Assembly (NCBI GenBank): GCA_036346225.1
Contig: JARFIW010000999.1
Coordinates: 7,485,001 to 7,549,000, forward strand
DNA: 64,000 nt
Reading direction: 5' to 3'
Source of the DNA: Platerodrilus igneus
Lineage: Eukaryota > Arthropoda > Insecta > Coleoptera > Lycidae
In this document: positions 33,720 to 46,780 of the stretch, in pieces
Layout of the letters: each line of letters starts with the position of its first letter
Numbering within the stretch: position 1 is the stretch's first letter
Notes under the pieces: model-generated
Told to the model about the DNA's origin: nothing
Database searches by the model: none
What the model saw: only the letters and a program-made list of their open reading frames with translations
Made by a program: the position numbers and the translations under genes

Positions 33720-34737
33720 GTAAAGTATAACAAGTTCAATGGTTAAAGATGCGTCTTTTTAGGATTAGCCTATTGTGAAACAGTTGTGTTTGTTTGCCTA
33801 GTTTTAATATTGCATTAAGGCACTAAGAGTGATTACAAGCGAGATATTTTGGTGACATTGTTCAGAACCAAAAGATATCTGCATATTTCTATCTCTTTTT
33901 TTAAAATTTTGACAAGGCAAGGATGTATTATTAAATCGGAGTTCATCTGTCATTCATACTTTTGATTTTGACTTCTTCAATGATTAGAAATCCATTTTGT
34001 AAGTAGGAAGTTTTAATCGACGAAGAGTAATCACTCTTTAGACTATCATTAGGGTTGGTGGATTATAAGCTTGCTAATAATGTTTTGCTGGATTCGGTAG
34101 CAATAATATTTTCCTGTAGATATTTTTTCTTTATTTTAATGCTGCAATGATTAGTTAGTCAAAAACAATAGGAAGACCAATATATTTCTATGGTTGTTCT
34201 TAGTTCCCTACTTTAATCTTCTTTCCATGAGATTTTTGTATTAGATTCCTGGATTAAATTTTTCACAGATTAAACGCCTTGTTTTATTTTCTTTCAGGAA
34301 TTCACGTCTTTAAATTGGGCAAATCGTACACGTAGTTATCGATTTTTTAATTTTGTTAGTAAGATTTATTTGGAAAGTGTAGCTCTTGTTTTGAATCTTT
34401 CCATTTTACAAAATCGAATTTGACGTTTGTTTTGTTTAAACTTAAAGTTATCGGAAGCAAGTTGGAATGAAGTAGGAATTTGAATATAAGGTATTGGTTG
34501 ACAACCAGTACTTTTTATTAAAAAAAAAAGTTTGATTCGCAATCTTAAGTGTTCTTATTTATCAAGATTTTTTTTCAGAGAAATGTATAGTATTTATACT
34601 TCCCTACAAAACTGCACTGACTCTAGATAGCTATTACATTTCTTGATTTACTAAGGGAATCATTCTAAAAGTCAAGTTTCACTTTCATGATGGTTGTTGT
34701 ATCTAAAAGGAACAATATCAAGGGTCCACGTTACTAT

Positions 34738-34742
<5 letters not shown>
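33720..34742. other. BLTP3 intron, no feature seen
   Basis: AT-rich intron up to the next (TA)n tract. No gene or clear repeat. Confidence 0.5.

Positions 34743-34795
<53 letters not shown>
34743..34795. repeat. (TA)n tract
   Basis: 53 bp of TA repeat at the left border of T4, the joint longest in the window (with 46725-46777). Confidence 0.95.
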
Positions 34796-34797
<2 letters not shown>

Positions 34798-37059
34798 TTG
34801 CAGTGGTTTTCTTGGAAAGAAGCCCTAAAATCGTGTCCCACACTTTGGGCGTCATAAAAATGCAGTGTCCTTTGGGATTACCTTCGAGCCCTACCATTGG
34901 GAGCCATAAGCATGCAATGAGGTTAAGTCTGAACAATCAAACCCCAGCGTTGGATTGACATAAAATTGTTGTGTAACTTGAAAAATAAAGTTAACACCTA
35001 CGAAATTTTATTTTTCGGAAAAAATTTTAATTCCAAAATCTCTTGAAAAGCTCCCCCAACTCAGCATACCATGGCTAGCTCTGCTTCCAGCCTCTTCAGA
35101 GATACTTACCCATTCTATACATACTCTCTATCACTTAGATTACTAATAAAAAAAATTACCAACCAAATAATTCAACAAAACATACAACCTTTTTATTTAT
35201 ACAAGTAAAAAATTACGTCACACCAGCTCAATATTTACAAAATGGATTTAAAACATCTCCATAAATTTTCACAATATCAACAATTAAATCCTTCTAAATT
35301 TAATTTATTTCAAAACTTCCTTATATTCAGTTCAAGTAGATGGGCCTATCGGGACACCCTAAATTGAACTTTACCCTGGTCTATGGTGAGCTCAGTATAA
35401 ACCTTCTTACTCTGAATACATAAAAAATTTATATATTTTTTTCAAACTACTCTAAGACCCGTTTACTTTTCACATCTACATTATACATCATGTATTTATA
35501 CCTTCAAATAATAAAATCAAATTGTCTTTTTCATATAACCCTCAAAATAAATTTTATGTTCATAAAATATTCACCAAATACGTCAAATCACTCTAACACA
35601 AATGTTCAAACAATAACCAAAAAAAAACAAATTTCTTTACCTGGTGTATGCTCTTGAACCATTACCTCTGTAGACGTCGTCCACCAAATTCTCGTCGTTG
35701 AATTACATCAAACTACCTTTTGCCACATGGACAGCACACTCATTTCTACTCGTTCATCCAATTCTAAGTAGATGCCTTCAGTATAGCTACCCATATAATC
35801 GTCCAAATATATTTTTCCGCTTCGAGATATACCATACAACCAGCACCCTCATTCCAAAAAATAACTTGGCTCGCTTACCTTTGTAACATCTCTTGTTCTT
35901 TATGAGTATTTAAACTTACAGCCCCATTCATGAAATAGCACCAACTCGTGCTTTTAAACACTTGTAAATTAAATAACGGACTGCACTATCATCCGATCTA
36001 CAAATTTTCAGCGTTGATGTTACATCATGTAGGTCTGAAGCGAACAGAAGAAATAAGAGAGTCTCACTACGTCTCCTAGTGTATTTATAAGCTTCCAAGC
36101 CTACCTTCTGTCACCTATTTTCACAGAAATTCACCACCACCTTAACCGATTCTTGAAATTGCCTCGCTTCAATACACAATGATCTTTCGAAACTAAGAAT
36201 TTTCTCGCCCCATCGCAGCTTTAGTTCGAAATACTGATTAGAATCCTCAACGGTTGCAATTCTCTCAGAAAAGTTACTCACCCCAATCGCTTTCAACCAA
36301 TAAAAACACATTCCCCCCATTCAGGTCTATCTTTCAATTCTATTATCCTCGTCTATCCCATATTTGCTTTCTTTGTTAAAATCCCACTATAGCAACTTAA
36401 AATCGATATTGTTGTTAGCTTCTACAAAGTATCGCGTGCTTTAAATGGCTGTTTTGTACAACGTCTGTTATTATCTATATTTTTTCTATCAATCTACTCC
36501 ACAATAAAATTGTGGTAGATTAATATTACCTATCGAGAATTCTTATGTAACTGTGTCAAGCCCAGGATAAGGTTTGGATGGAAATTGGCTTATAGTAAAA
36601 GAACACTCTTAAGACATTTAGCTAACTGGGTTTTAGGCCCACGGTCGCATGAGATTGGGTCAGTGGGTATATTTAAGTTGAAAGAAACAAAATAAAGGAC
36701 GCCACCTAAATTTTTTATAAAGCAACTGACCAAATGAATTTGCTTGAAGGAAAATTTGGAAACCTATATTATCACAAACCACTTTAGATACAAGATTTGA
36801 TTGTCACACATATCATACTTACATCTGATCGTCTTCTTCAAGGATCTAATGATGAGTGGGGCGACTCTGAAACATAATTTCTACCAACATAGACACCCTA
36901 TATCTATTACGGATCAGTATGAATATGTAATCTTTAAATTAAGTTCAATTGTTTCTACTATCGTGATGCTCTTTCGGATAAGTTTACTTTGTAAACACCG
37001 AACAAAATTTGGAAAATTTAATATTACTGAAAAATGAACTGAAGTCCAATAAAAATAAT
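34796..37059 (-). mobile_element. TA-bounded element T4, interrupted by BEL
   Basis: A diverged member of the T group in reverse orientation. On the minus strand there is a TATA box (CTTATAAATAC, 36082-36091), then GAGACTCTCTTATTTC as in T2, and a donor CACCAG|GTAAAG at 35640. Two PBS-like modules (34881-34906 starting TGGCTCCCAATGG, and 34831-34854 starting TGACGCCCAAAG) lie beside the end CCACTGCAATC and (TA)n. The distance from promoter to end (about 1.3 kb) equals that in T2. The upstream part runs into the BEL LTR at 37060 and may continue at 43018. No protein is encoded. Confidence 0.5.
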
Positions 37060-37410
37060 TGTTCGTGCCGCTCTCAGTTTTAAACGAATACTCACGAAGC
37101 GACCCGATAATATCGTGCCTCTAAAGACTGTTGTACGGGACGTGCTCGAGGATACAACGAACTTAGTTGCATTCTATCAAATCCTCTTATTATTTTCCTC
37201 ATTCTTACCCTATCCAACCCCTTATGTGATACGGGTTAGTGTTATACACAGACAATGCCGATCTACCAGTACCAGTGATGCATCCAACGCTCTAGCTAGA
37301 ACAACAAGTGCTACAGATTTGGTGAGTGACTTTTACCGTAAACATAAATTGCATTTATTTTCATCTACCTCTAACCCTCAAAAGATTACAGTCCACTAAT
37401 TCTTATACCA
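37060..37410 (+). repeat. BEL 5' LTR
   Basis: 351 bp, TG...CA, preceded by ATAAT. It contains an open frame (37115-37399) identical in nature to that in the 3' LTR, which is chance. Confidence 0.93.
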
Positions 37411-37758
37411 ATTTTGGTCCATACAACCCGGTTAATAATTTGCCACCCTCGTGATTTTACAACGTAAATTTATGCACGGTCAAGAAAGTTACGAAACACT
37501 TATAATTCTCTCACTCACACTTCAATAGTTTAAATGGAACGATTGGCACGTCGGTGATAATATTTGATAAAGTTTCAAAACCACTAATTTCTATTCAACA
37601 ATTGTCGAATATTGCTATCAGTTCAAAACGGAATATATGCCGATTGGTTTATCGCTTTGTTCACCTTTAATTTATATTATAATTTAATCATATCAAGTTT
37701 ATTGCAATAAAATAAACAAAACCTCACTTTCGGTTTGTTTGGAAACAAAAGATTTATT

Positions 37759-40700
37759 ATGGCCGAAACTGCTTTATTGTTAGAAAGCAAATTACAAAAT
37801 TTGTACTCGCAACTTACTTCAATAGCGGACTACGCAAAAACGGCTACTTTAGCTCGTTTACCCGCTTTTCAAGCAAAATTACAACGAATGGAAGCAATAG
37901 AAACTAAATTTGATGAGCTTCAAAATCAAGTTTTAGAATTTAACTTTAAGGTCAAAGAACCTAAAGAGAAGGTAAAAGATTTTCAATCTTCGTTTAACGA
38001 TATGATTGATTTGATTCGTGCTCGCTATATTGAAGTAAAGGGAAAATTAAAACAGGAGCAAGCTACTGAGGCTACAGCCGGCCCGGTAACTGCGTCTATC
38101 GGTTTAAATTATTTAAAACCTCTTGATATTACTCCATTTTCAGGACTCATAGAAGACTGGGTACCATTTATTACTCTTTTTCGAACGTTAGTTCATAATA
38201 ATGAAAACGTACCTGTCCCTCACAAGTATTTGAATCTTCGCAATTTTGTTAAGGGCGAAGCCTTAGCTCTTATAGCTGATCTTTCTCTCGATCCTGAGTT
38301 ATACAGCCAGGCATATGAAAAGCTGGAAACTCGTTATGACTCACCTCGCAGGATTACCAGCTACTACTTAAATAAGATTTTGCAATATAAGCATTCCGGT
38401 TCACTTACTCAATTTATAAACCTCCATTTCAGTGCAGTGAGTACACTGAAAACTATTTCCAAAGTTGACTTAGTCGATTTTTTGTTATTCAATATCAGTT
38501 ATCGCAATTTAGATTTTAAGACCCAAAATGCGTTCGACATGCATGTTGGATCCGAAATACCTACCTGCTCTAAATTATTTGAGTTTTTAACACTGCAAAG
38601 CCAAACTCTAGAACTTCATGCAGACTTAAAAACCGAAAAAACTGAAACTTCAGTTACTCGTTTTAGGTCCAACCCGCACAAATCTTTTTTAATAAAAAAT
38701 TCTAACGCTACAGTGTTAGATCACACAAATAATTCTTGTCCCCATTGTAATGGGAACCACAAAATATACGGCTGCACTTCTTTTAAAAATTTAAATGTAG
38801 ACGAACGTTATTTGACTATCAAGAAATTATTTCGTTGTGTAAAGTGCTTGGGAAATCATACCAGAGGATGTAAATCTCGAGGTAAATGTAACACTTGTGC
38901 CTCTAGTTGGCACCATTCTTTACTACACAAACCGCATAATAGAAACATGATCGCTCAATCACCCCAAACTACAGTAGTTAATACGCCTGAAATCGTAAAC
39001 TCTCAAGAAGTCGTATCTACATGTAATGTTTCTCATACTCTCGGTAATCATGTGATACTATTAGGTACATTACAAGTTAAAATATTAGATGCGCATGGTA
39101 ACCTACAGCCCGCACGTTGTGTCTTAGACACAGGGTCTCAAATAAATGCTATATCCGTTTTATGTGCAGAAAGACTAGGTCTTCAACGTAGTCGTGATCC
39201 TAAACAAATTTCAGGTCTTTCCGATGTTCCTATCGACTCTAAAGGTATAGTTCATTGCATAATTTATTCTAAACATTCTCTAGACACAGTAAAGCGCGAC
39301 GAAATGGGTCGCTATATAATTTCACTACCATTTATTCAAAATGCTACCTCTCTCGGTAGCAATCGCCGTGTTGCTTTTAAAGGTTATCTCAATTTAGAAT
39401 CTCGTTTGAATCGCAATCCTGATGAGAAAATCGTATATAATAGCTTCCTTCAGGAATATTTGTATTTAGGACATATGAATATTGCTGCTACTTCCTCATC
39501 ATATGTATTACCTCATCACGCTGTTCACAAACTTACGAGCAGCACAACTAAACTCCGTGTTGTATTTAACGGATCCGCCCCTGATGATTCTGGGGTCTCC
39601 TTGAATGAACGTTTATATGCAGGCCCTAAATTACAAAAGGGATTGCCTGAAATAATATTTGCATTTCGTTCACATGCTATTGCAGTATGTACCGATATTC
39701 GAATGATGTACCGTCAAGTTTTGGTAGATCCAAGGGATTGCAAATTTCAACACATATTTTGGCGTCCATCCTCCGAGTCATCTGTGCGCGAGTATGAGCT
39801 CAAGACCCTTACTTATGGTCTTACACCTTCGTCTTTTATTGCGCACCGTGTTCTTCAGCAGTTGGTGATAGATGAAAGAACTCCTTACCCTATGGTATCT
39901 CGTACTATATTGAACCATACATATATGGACGACATAATTTCTGGCGCACACTCTATTGAAGCCGCCAAGCAACTCCAAACTGAACTAAAAAACCTCTTAT
40001 CTCTAGGTCAATTTCAACTTCGTAAATGGTCTAGCAACTCGACTGAAGTTCTCAAAGATTTTGACAAAACTGATTTAGAAACCTCATTAATTTTCTCTAC
40101 TAATGTTAGCGGCATAAAAATTTTGGGATTAGTATGGAACCCTGCTCTAGATATATTCCAGTATCACACCCTTCCTTTCGAAGGACCTTTTTCTAAACGA
40201 AATGTTCTTTCATATATGGCACGTATCTTTGATCCACTAGGATGGTTATCACCTGTTATTTTTGTAGTTAAATGTTTTCTACAACGGCTTTGGTTGCAGC
40301 ATCTCGACTGGGATGACACCCGGGTGATACTTGGTGTTGTGAATGGAAAGGCTTCTGTAATCAATTTTCTATTCTGTCTCAAATTGAAATTCCGCGTAGA
40401 TTATCCCAACCTAATGCTACTTACCATCTGCTAGGGTTTTGTGACGCTAGCGAAAAGGGGTATAGCGCATGCGTCTATCTACATTTAACTTGTGGAACCT
40501 ATATTTCATGCAATTTATTGCAGGTCAAAAGCAAGGTTGCGCCTCTAAAATCTCTTACCATACCTCGCTTAGAGCTCTCTGCCGCTCTGTTGCTCTCTCA
40601 ACTTATTTACTCAATCACCTCAAATACATTTGATTATCCTTTAGAAGGGATAAAATTATACTCTGACTCTCAAGTTGTTTTGACTTGGCTAAAAACCTCT

Positions 40701-42452
40701 ACGCATTTACTTAATAGTTTCGTGGCAAATCGGGTTAACCGCATACTCAAACACACTAATTTGTCACAATGGAACCACATTCCGGGTACTTTTAACCCAG
40801 CTGACATTTCATCACGCGGTCTATCCCCCTCACAACTAATTCGTAGTAGTTTATGGTGGCATGGCCCCATCAACGATTACGATTTATTTTCTTCTGCTAA
40901 TGGAAATAATCCGTCCCTGCCTATTGAGCAAATTCCTGAAATAAAACTCTCCGCTACTATGTTGGCAACCGCTACATGTGACTTTTCTGAATTCATCAGT
41001 ACATCTCCTCTCTCAGCAGGCTCCAATATAGTCTGGCATATATATACCGCTTCATTAATAATTGCCGACATTCTCAAAAGAAATTACTCGGTCCAGTTTC
41101 TGTAGATGAACTGCAATCTGCTTTAGAAGCATGTGTTAAACTCGTTCAACAGCAATACTTCAGCTCTGAAATTAAATTATTAAAAAATAATCAACCCTTA
41201 CCTCGGTACTTGCGTAAATTATCTCCGTTTCTCGACCCCCATGGTCTTATTAGGGTGGGCGGTCGCCTTCGACATTCTTTACTGGCTTATAGAAGTAAAC
41301 ATCCTTTGTTATTACCCAAGTCGGCCCATTTATCACTTCTTATATGTGATCATTATCACCTGTTATCTTTACACTCTGGCCCTCTCGACACAAGCTCTCA
41401 TTTCCAGACAATATTGGATTATGGGTTCTATATCTTTGGTAAGGCAACGCATTCACAAATGTGTACCTTGCTTTCGTTTAAGTGCGAAACCTCCTCAACC
41501 TATAATGGCAAATTTACCTCCCGCTCGCGTACGTATAACCCGAGCATTTACTCATGTCGGTGTTGACTTTGCGGGTCCTTTTCCGATAAAATCTTCCCCT
41601 CGTCGTAATGCAGCTATTTTCAAAGCTTACTTATGTATTTATATTTGTTTATCCACAAAAGCTGTTCACTTAGAGCTTGTATCCAAGCTTACCACCGATG
41701 CATTTATGGCATGTTTCACTCGCTTCGTTTCTCGCCGCGGTCTACCTCACTCTGTTTATTCCGATTGTGGCAGAAATTTCTTAGGAGCGTCACGTTTAAT
41801 ACAAGAAGGAATTCAGTTTTTAAAGGACCACCAGGAAGAGTTATTGTCTGCCCTTGCCTCTCGTCAAGTTAGATGGATTTTTAACCCTCCTCATGCCCCA
41901 AATTTTGAAGGCATGTGGGAGTCGGGGGTAAAATCGGCTAAACTACTTTTGACACGTACGCTCGGAAAGCAACCTCAAAGTTTCGAGGAACTTGCTACAA
42001 TGTTTACTCGCATAGAAGCTGTACTCAATAGTCGGCCTTTATGCCTCCCTTCTTCGGATCCGAATGACAAGATTGATTATCTCACTTCTGGCCATTTTTT
42101 AATTGGCGGTCCAATTTTAAGTCTCCCCGAAGTAATATTAGATGAATCTCTTGACTTGCGGTACCGTTGGCACCGTCTTTACCAGTTCACGCAAATATTT
42201 TGGCGACGCTGGTCAAAGGAGTATTTACACACTCTCACTCAACGAAATAGATGGAATCATCATTCAAATAATTTAAATATCGGAGACTTAGTTTATATAA
42301 CTGGAATTAACACCACCCCTTTAGCTTGGCCTCTTGGCCGGGTTGTAAAATTATTTCCAAGCCGTGACGGAATCGTGCGCGTGGCTTCTATTAGAACCAT
42401 TAGCGGTAGTTTTATCCGTCCGGTAAACAAACTCCTCCCTCTCCCTATTTAG
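37759..42452 (+). pseudogene. BEL/Pao gag-pol polyprotein, broken
   Basis: The likely start is the ATG at 37759 (MAETALLLE), not the upstream TTG. An open frame runs to 40434. It holds a coiled-coil-like gag N-terminus, a DUF1759-type gag region, zinc knuckles (CPHCNGNH and CVKCLGNH, about 38737-38930), an aspartic protease with DTG at 39127, and reverse transcriptase with YMDD at 39922. Between protease and RT only about 140 residues remain where the family has roughly twice that, so an in-frame deletion is likely near 39255. Frame breaks follow near 40320 (before RNase H, DASEKG), near 41105, and near 41400. The last frame (to 42452) has integrase with D at 41565, D at 41762 and E near 41919, and the BEL-typical C-terminal domain. 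Confidence 0.9.
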
Positions 42453-42662
42453 TAAATTCTATTTATTTTCATTTTCTTTTCATTTTTTGAAATTAATTTA
42501 TTTTTGTAGTTCTCTCGACCCTCTTGTAACCCGAGTATCGGCGGGATAACCGTTCCCTAGCTGGGAGGAAATGCCCTGCTATTTTCACTCACCTCTGTTA
42601 TTATATGTTCTCTCTCTGTTCTTTCGCGTCCATAAAATTTCCCCAATTTTAGGTGGGCGGTA

Positions 42663-43012
42663 TGTTCGCGACGCTCTCAGTTTTAAACGAATACTCGCGA
42701 AGCAACCCGATAATATCGTGCCTCTAAAGACTGTTGTACGGGACGTGCTCGAGGATACAACGAACTTAGTTGCACTCTATCAAATCCTCTTATTATTTTC
42801 CTCATTCTTACCCTATCCAACCCCTTATGTGATACGGGTTAGTGTTATACACAGACAATGCCGATCTACCAGTTCCAGTGATGCATCCAACGCTCTAGCT
42901 AGAACAACAAGTGCTACAGATTTGGTGAGTGACTTTTACCGTAAACATAAATTGCATTTATTTTCCTCTACCTCTAACCCTCAAAAGATTACAGTCCACT
43001 AATTCTTATACA
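42663..43012 (+). repeat. BEL 3' LTR
   Basis: 350 bp, starting TGTTCGCGACGC and ending TTATACA, followed by the duplicated ATAAT. Confidence 0.93.
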
Positions 43013-43017
43013 ATAAT

Positions 43018-45026
43018 TCTGTATTCTCTTTTAAGAAAAGTAAATAACATCATAATAAATAAGAGTACTTAATAAAATTCAATTCTTATGAAAGTAATTT
43101 TTAAATCAGATATTTAATTATGGACATTATTTTTTTTATTAGGTAGTCATTGTAGCACTACTCGACCTCACAATGTTTAAATATTTCTTATGTAACTTTG
43201 ACAGATTACTTTAAGTTCCAATTTTCATCATATAGCATTCAGGTCTTATAACTTAACATTTTAGTATTTTAGTTTGTCATAAACAAGATAACTGTAACGA
43301 AGTATGTCTCCACCTGTACAATCGGTGAGATATGATATCCTAAGTTGAACACACTATTAATTAGAAAAGGTTATAGTACTCATTGTACTTTATACTTTAC
43401 AAAAGGATCTTTTGAAAATTAATTAACAAAATTATTCATAGCAGTCATAATAAATTGCATACAGCAACCTGAAGTAAAAACAAGCTTCAAAAGGAAATCA
43501 TTACATGCAAAATTTACGTAATGGACTTTGTAACGTTAGCATTATTTTAGAAACTAATACTTTCTTACAGATAGCGGCAATGACCTGTAACCTTCAAACG
43601 ACATGTGCATCAGTAGAACACGCAGGTTGCATAGCGACGTCGGCCACGTGTGGATCACAGTAGTTTACTCATTTACCTTCTAAACGAGTTCCATAATTTT
43701 AATTAAATCAAACCAAATAAAATATTTTCGGTGATCCAAGAGTGCATCGAAATTACGTGAAATTACATCAAAATTATTACAAGACCATCCATATTTCCAG
43801 AGTTATCGAAGTTTTAAAATTTCAAAGTTTCAGAATATCAGAGTTTCAGGGTTGCAGAGTTTTAAAGTTTTCAAAGTTTTAAGGTTTTCTAAGTTGCACG
43901 TTCGCCAAGGGATTTGTACAGTACATTTCTACATTAGTTGTCTTGGACAACTTTTAACATTCTGTCCGTCTTTTACGACGTCTTCGTCAGGAAAACTTGA
44001 TTTTCCTGCACATGTTGAGTGTTTTCAACACCAAGCGACTTTCCAGTTCAACTAAGAAACGAAAAGTGACAAACGATCGTCAATCGTCGGAACAATTTGA
44101 AATCTTAGATACTTTAAGATGTAGGAACACGTTAACAAGTTTGTATATATAAATGTTATCAGTAAGGAATATGTAGTATGTAGTAGATTTTAATTGTAAT
44201 TAGAATTAAAGTGTGCTTTGGGAGTTTATTGGTTATTAAATATGCAATAATGACAGAATGAATTTTATAAATGTTGTTAAATAACAACTAAAATAACAGA
44301 TGCACCGCGCTAAAGTCAATGAACAAATTTACAGAAAATTTATATGTTACACAGTTATCTTTCATCTTCCTCTACTCTGTACTACTTATATTCTGTCTCC
44401 GGAATATCTTGCTTTGTTTTGCAATAACCTAATGTTTCTCAACCTTCGCTTCGGTCGTTGCCCAAATTTCTAAAGACTTGTTTCAACGTACATTATGATT
44501 TCTCGAATTGTTTATTTATCTGAAAGTCCTTTCTATGAATAGTTTGCCAGTTTGAAATTGTATTTTCCTCAGTTGTTTAGTCTGTAGACTTCCTAGAAAT
44601 TTGTTTTTAACGGACGCTTTGTTAGTTAAACGAATGTACGCGTTTACATTATCGATTTTATATACTGCAAAGCTCTTCATACCACACGTTACTTGTATAG
44701 AATTAAAGCATGCTTAAATTATTGGTTTTATACTTTGTAAACAAAAGCTTTCCTCCTATTATTTGATGTGCTCGATTTACAACCCTAGAATACCAAAGCT
44801 ACTTGTCCTCGCATCATTCTTGAGTTTTTATGCACTGCAAAGCTTCCACACTATGCAACTTAAAAATTACGACTTATTGATACAAACGTATGCTACTATA
44901 TGTTTGTTTTAAATTCAAAACTAGTTAATTTGAAGCGTAAATAATATATTCTTGTTTCCTATATACAAGGTCCTAACAAAATTACTTTCTTGACTTATTT
45001 ATCCATTTTTACATATAACCTACACA

Positions 45027-45030
<4 letters not shown>
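43018..45030. other. Intron right of BEL, no clear gene
   Basis: AT-rich sequence up to a (TA)n tract. The first part should be the sequence into which BEL inserted, so possibly the upstream region of T4. A run of loosely repeated CAGAGTTTCA/AAAGTTTTAA units lies at 43795-43900. No coding pattern was found. Confidence 0.45.

Positions 45031-45067
<37 letters not shown>
45031..45067. repeat. (TA)n tract
   Basis: 37 bp of TA repeat at the left border of T5. Confidence 0.95.
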
Positions 45068-45069
<2 letters not shown>

Positions 45070-46722
45070 GAAGTGTTAGTAAGAGAAAAAGGTTATAAAG
45101 GTTATTTATATGAAGGTAGTGTATGCCAAAGAAAGCCAAATATCAGATCCCGTAACTGAAAATTTCATGTTTTGACGTACTTTACAAATGTTAAAGTATT
45201 TGGAGTATAATAGTCAAAGTATAAGTGTCAAGACGTAAAAAACAATGACTTGATGACGTGATAAAGCACAGTATTCAAGGATTTACACTGAGTTGTATAT
45301 TAATGAGCCATAGAATGTACATTTGCTAATCGAGAAACCGGATGCGTCTGTAGAAGTACACTATTAACCACACAGATCCAGGTTTATACGTGTAACATTT
45401 CGGCATTTATTTTAGTAGAATCAACCTTTGGACAAACATGTAATATCAAAATTATAAGTAATAGTATTGTCAAATATGATTGAAGGGTTGTGCGATATTA
45501 GGGACCAATGACTGAACATTTATATATGAAAAAGGAAAGTGTAAAAGAAAGATTATAAGGTATTAGTGACACGAACTTGTTGGGACGATTTTATTGGAAG
45601 GAATTTGTATAAAATGTATTAAAGAGTAGGCATATTTTAATTGTAATAATCACCTAGGAAAAGATAAACAAGAAGTCGATTTATAAATATTTTTTGGTAG
45701 TAAGACGTATTTTTGTAAACTGCGCTAAATTTTGAACATTATAAAGAATTAATAAATGAATTTGAAAGCTTAAGAGTTTGATTGATATATAAAGAAGAGT
45801 ACGGATAAGCGAGAGTAATAATAATTAATAGTAACGACGAAGTGAAAAGTGTAAGAGTGGATTAGAGTAACAGTGGAAAAGGCGGAATAAATAGTTGGAT
45901 ATTGGAACGAGATTGTTAAAGGCAGAAAGGTATTGGATAGGATTTACGAGATTGAAGGCGATATTAATGGAATAGATTTGGATATGGTATTATGGATAGA
46001 ATGGTATTGAATGGTAATTAGAAGGAAGCAGTGATTTGGAAAGGGCAGATAAAGAAAAAAGAAAGCAGTGATTTGGAAAGAGCGGATTAAGAAAAGGAAA
46101 GCATTGGAGTAGCAGGAGGATTAATACGAGTAAAGAAGATTCAACATCAGGAAAATTAGCGCAGGGGAAGTTACATTAAAAGGTAGTCAAAATTCTAAAT
46201 TTGGTCATATTTATTTTAGATTTGGGGATAGCAAAATTAATTTAAAGAAACCTGGAATCTGGACAGCAGATCTTTCATAGTGATAGTGCCACGCATTGTA
46301 AAGACGCATACGGCGAGTGAGATTTTTGAGCCAGTTTTCATAGAGGCCGACGGCGAAGTGTAAAATAGGCGAGTACTGTGTGTTTTGAACGTTAAAGTCA
46401 TAAATTGGTAATATTAATTAATTTGGCACAAGGCTACGTGGATCTGTATATAAAAAGTTGGCATATACCAGTAAAAGATCACAGGTACAAAAATAAAAGT
46501 AGTGCTGTTTGGTTGGTGCATTGCACATCTACTTACCACTGAACCCACGGTAAGTAGGTGGATACCCTGGGAAGAACGAGTTTTCAAATAGTCGAGGCAT
46601 ATTAATACAGTTTTGTTTTATAAACCAACCAAACGTAGATAAAGCACGGAATATAAAGTAAATATTTGCATATTATATAAAATTAAATAATTAAATAAAT
46701 AAAAAGGCGGGGGCGAGCATAA

Positions 46723-46724
<2 letters not shown>
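45068..46724 (+). mobile_element. TA-bounded element T5 (tentative)
   Basis: 1.66 kb between (TA)n tracts with no open frame. It has a TATA-like TATATAAAAA at 46447-46456. About 100 bp later there is a strong donor CACG|GTAAGTAGG at 46550. This parallels T1 to T4 but the leader is much shorter and the ends (AATGAAGTG and GAGCATAAGAA) do not match theirs. It may be unrelated. Confidence 0.3.

Positions 46725-46777
<53 letters not shown>
46725..46777. repeat. (TA)n tract
   Basis: About 53 bp of TA repeat at the left border of PLE-1. Confidence 0.95.

Positions 46778-46780
<3 letters not shown>

Larger units (their letters stand above)
37060..43012 (+). mobile_element. BEL/Pao LTR retrotransposon, full length
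   Basis: A complete 5.95-kb element. LTRs at 37060-37410 and 42663-43012 begin TGTTCG, end CA, and differ at about seven positions plus one indel (roughly 2%). The 5-bp sequence ATAAT stands immediately before and after it (37055-37059 and 43013-43017), a clean target duplication. A purine-rich AGGTGGGCGG precedes the 3' LTR. A TGG starting 4 nt after the 5' LTR (37415) may begin the primer-binding site. The gag-pol frame is broken at several points, so the copy is not functional, but its structure is intact and insertion looks fairly recent. Confidence 0.95.

Noticed and set aside
37115..37399. Open frame of 94 codons repeated at 42571-43002
   Set aside because: Lies within the LTRs and is repeated because the LTRs are. 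No protein evidence.
39778..41077. Minus-strand open frames inside the BEL element
   Set aside because: They are shadows of gag-pol, which has clear domains on the plus strand.
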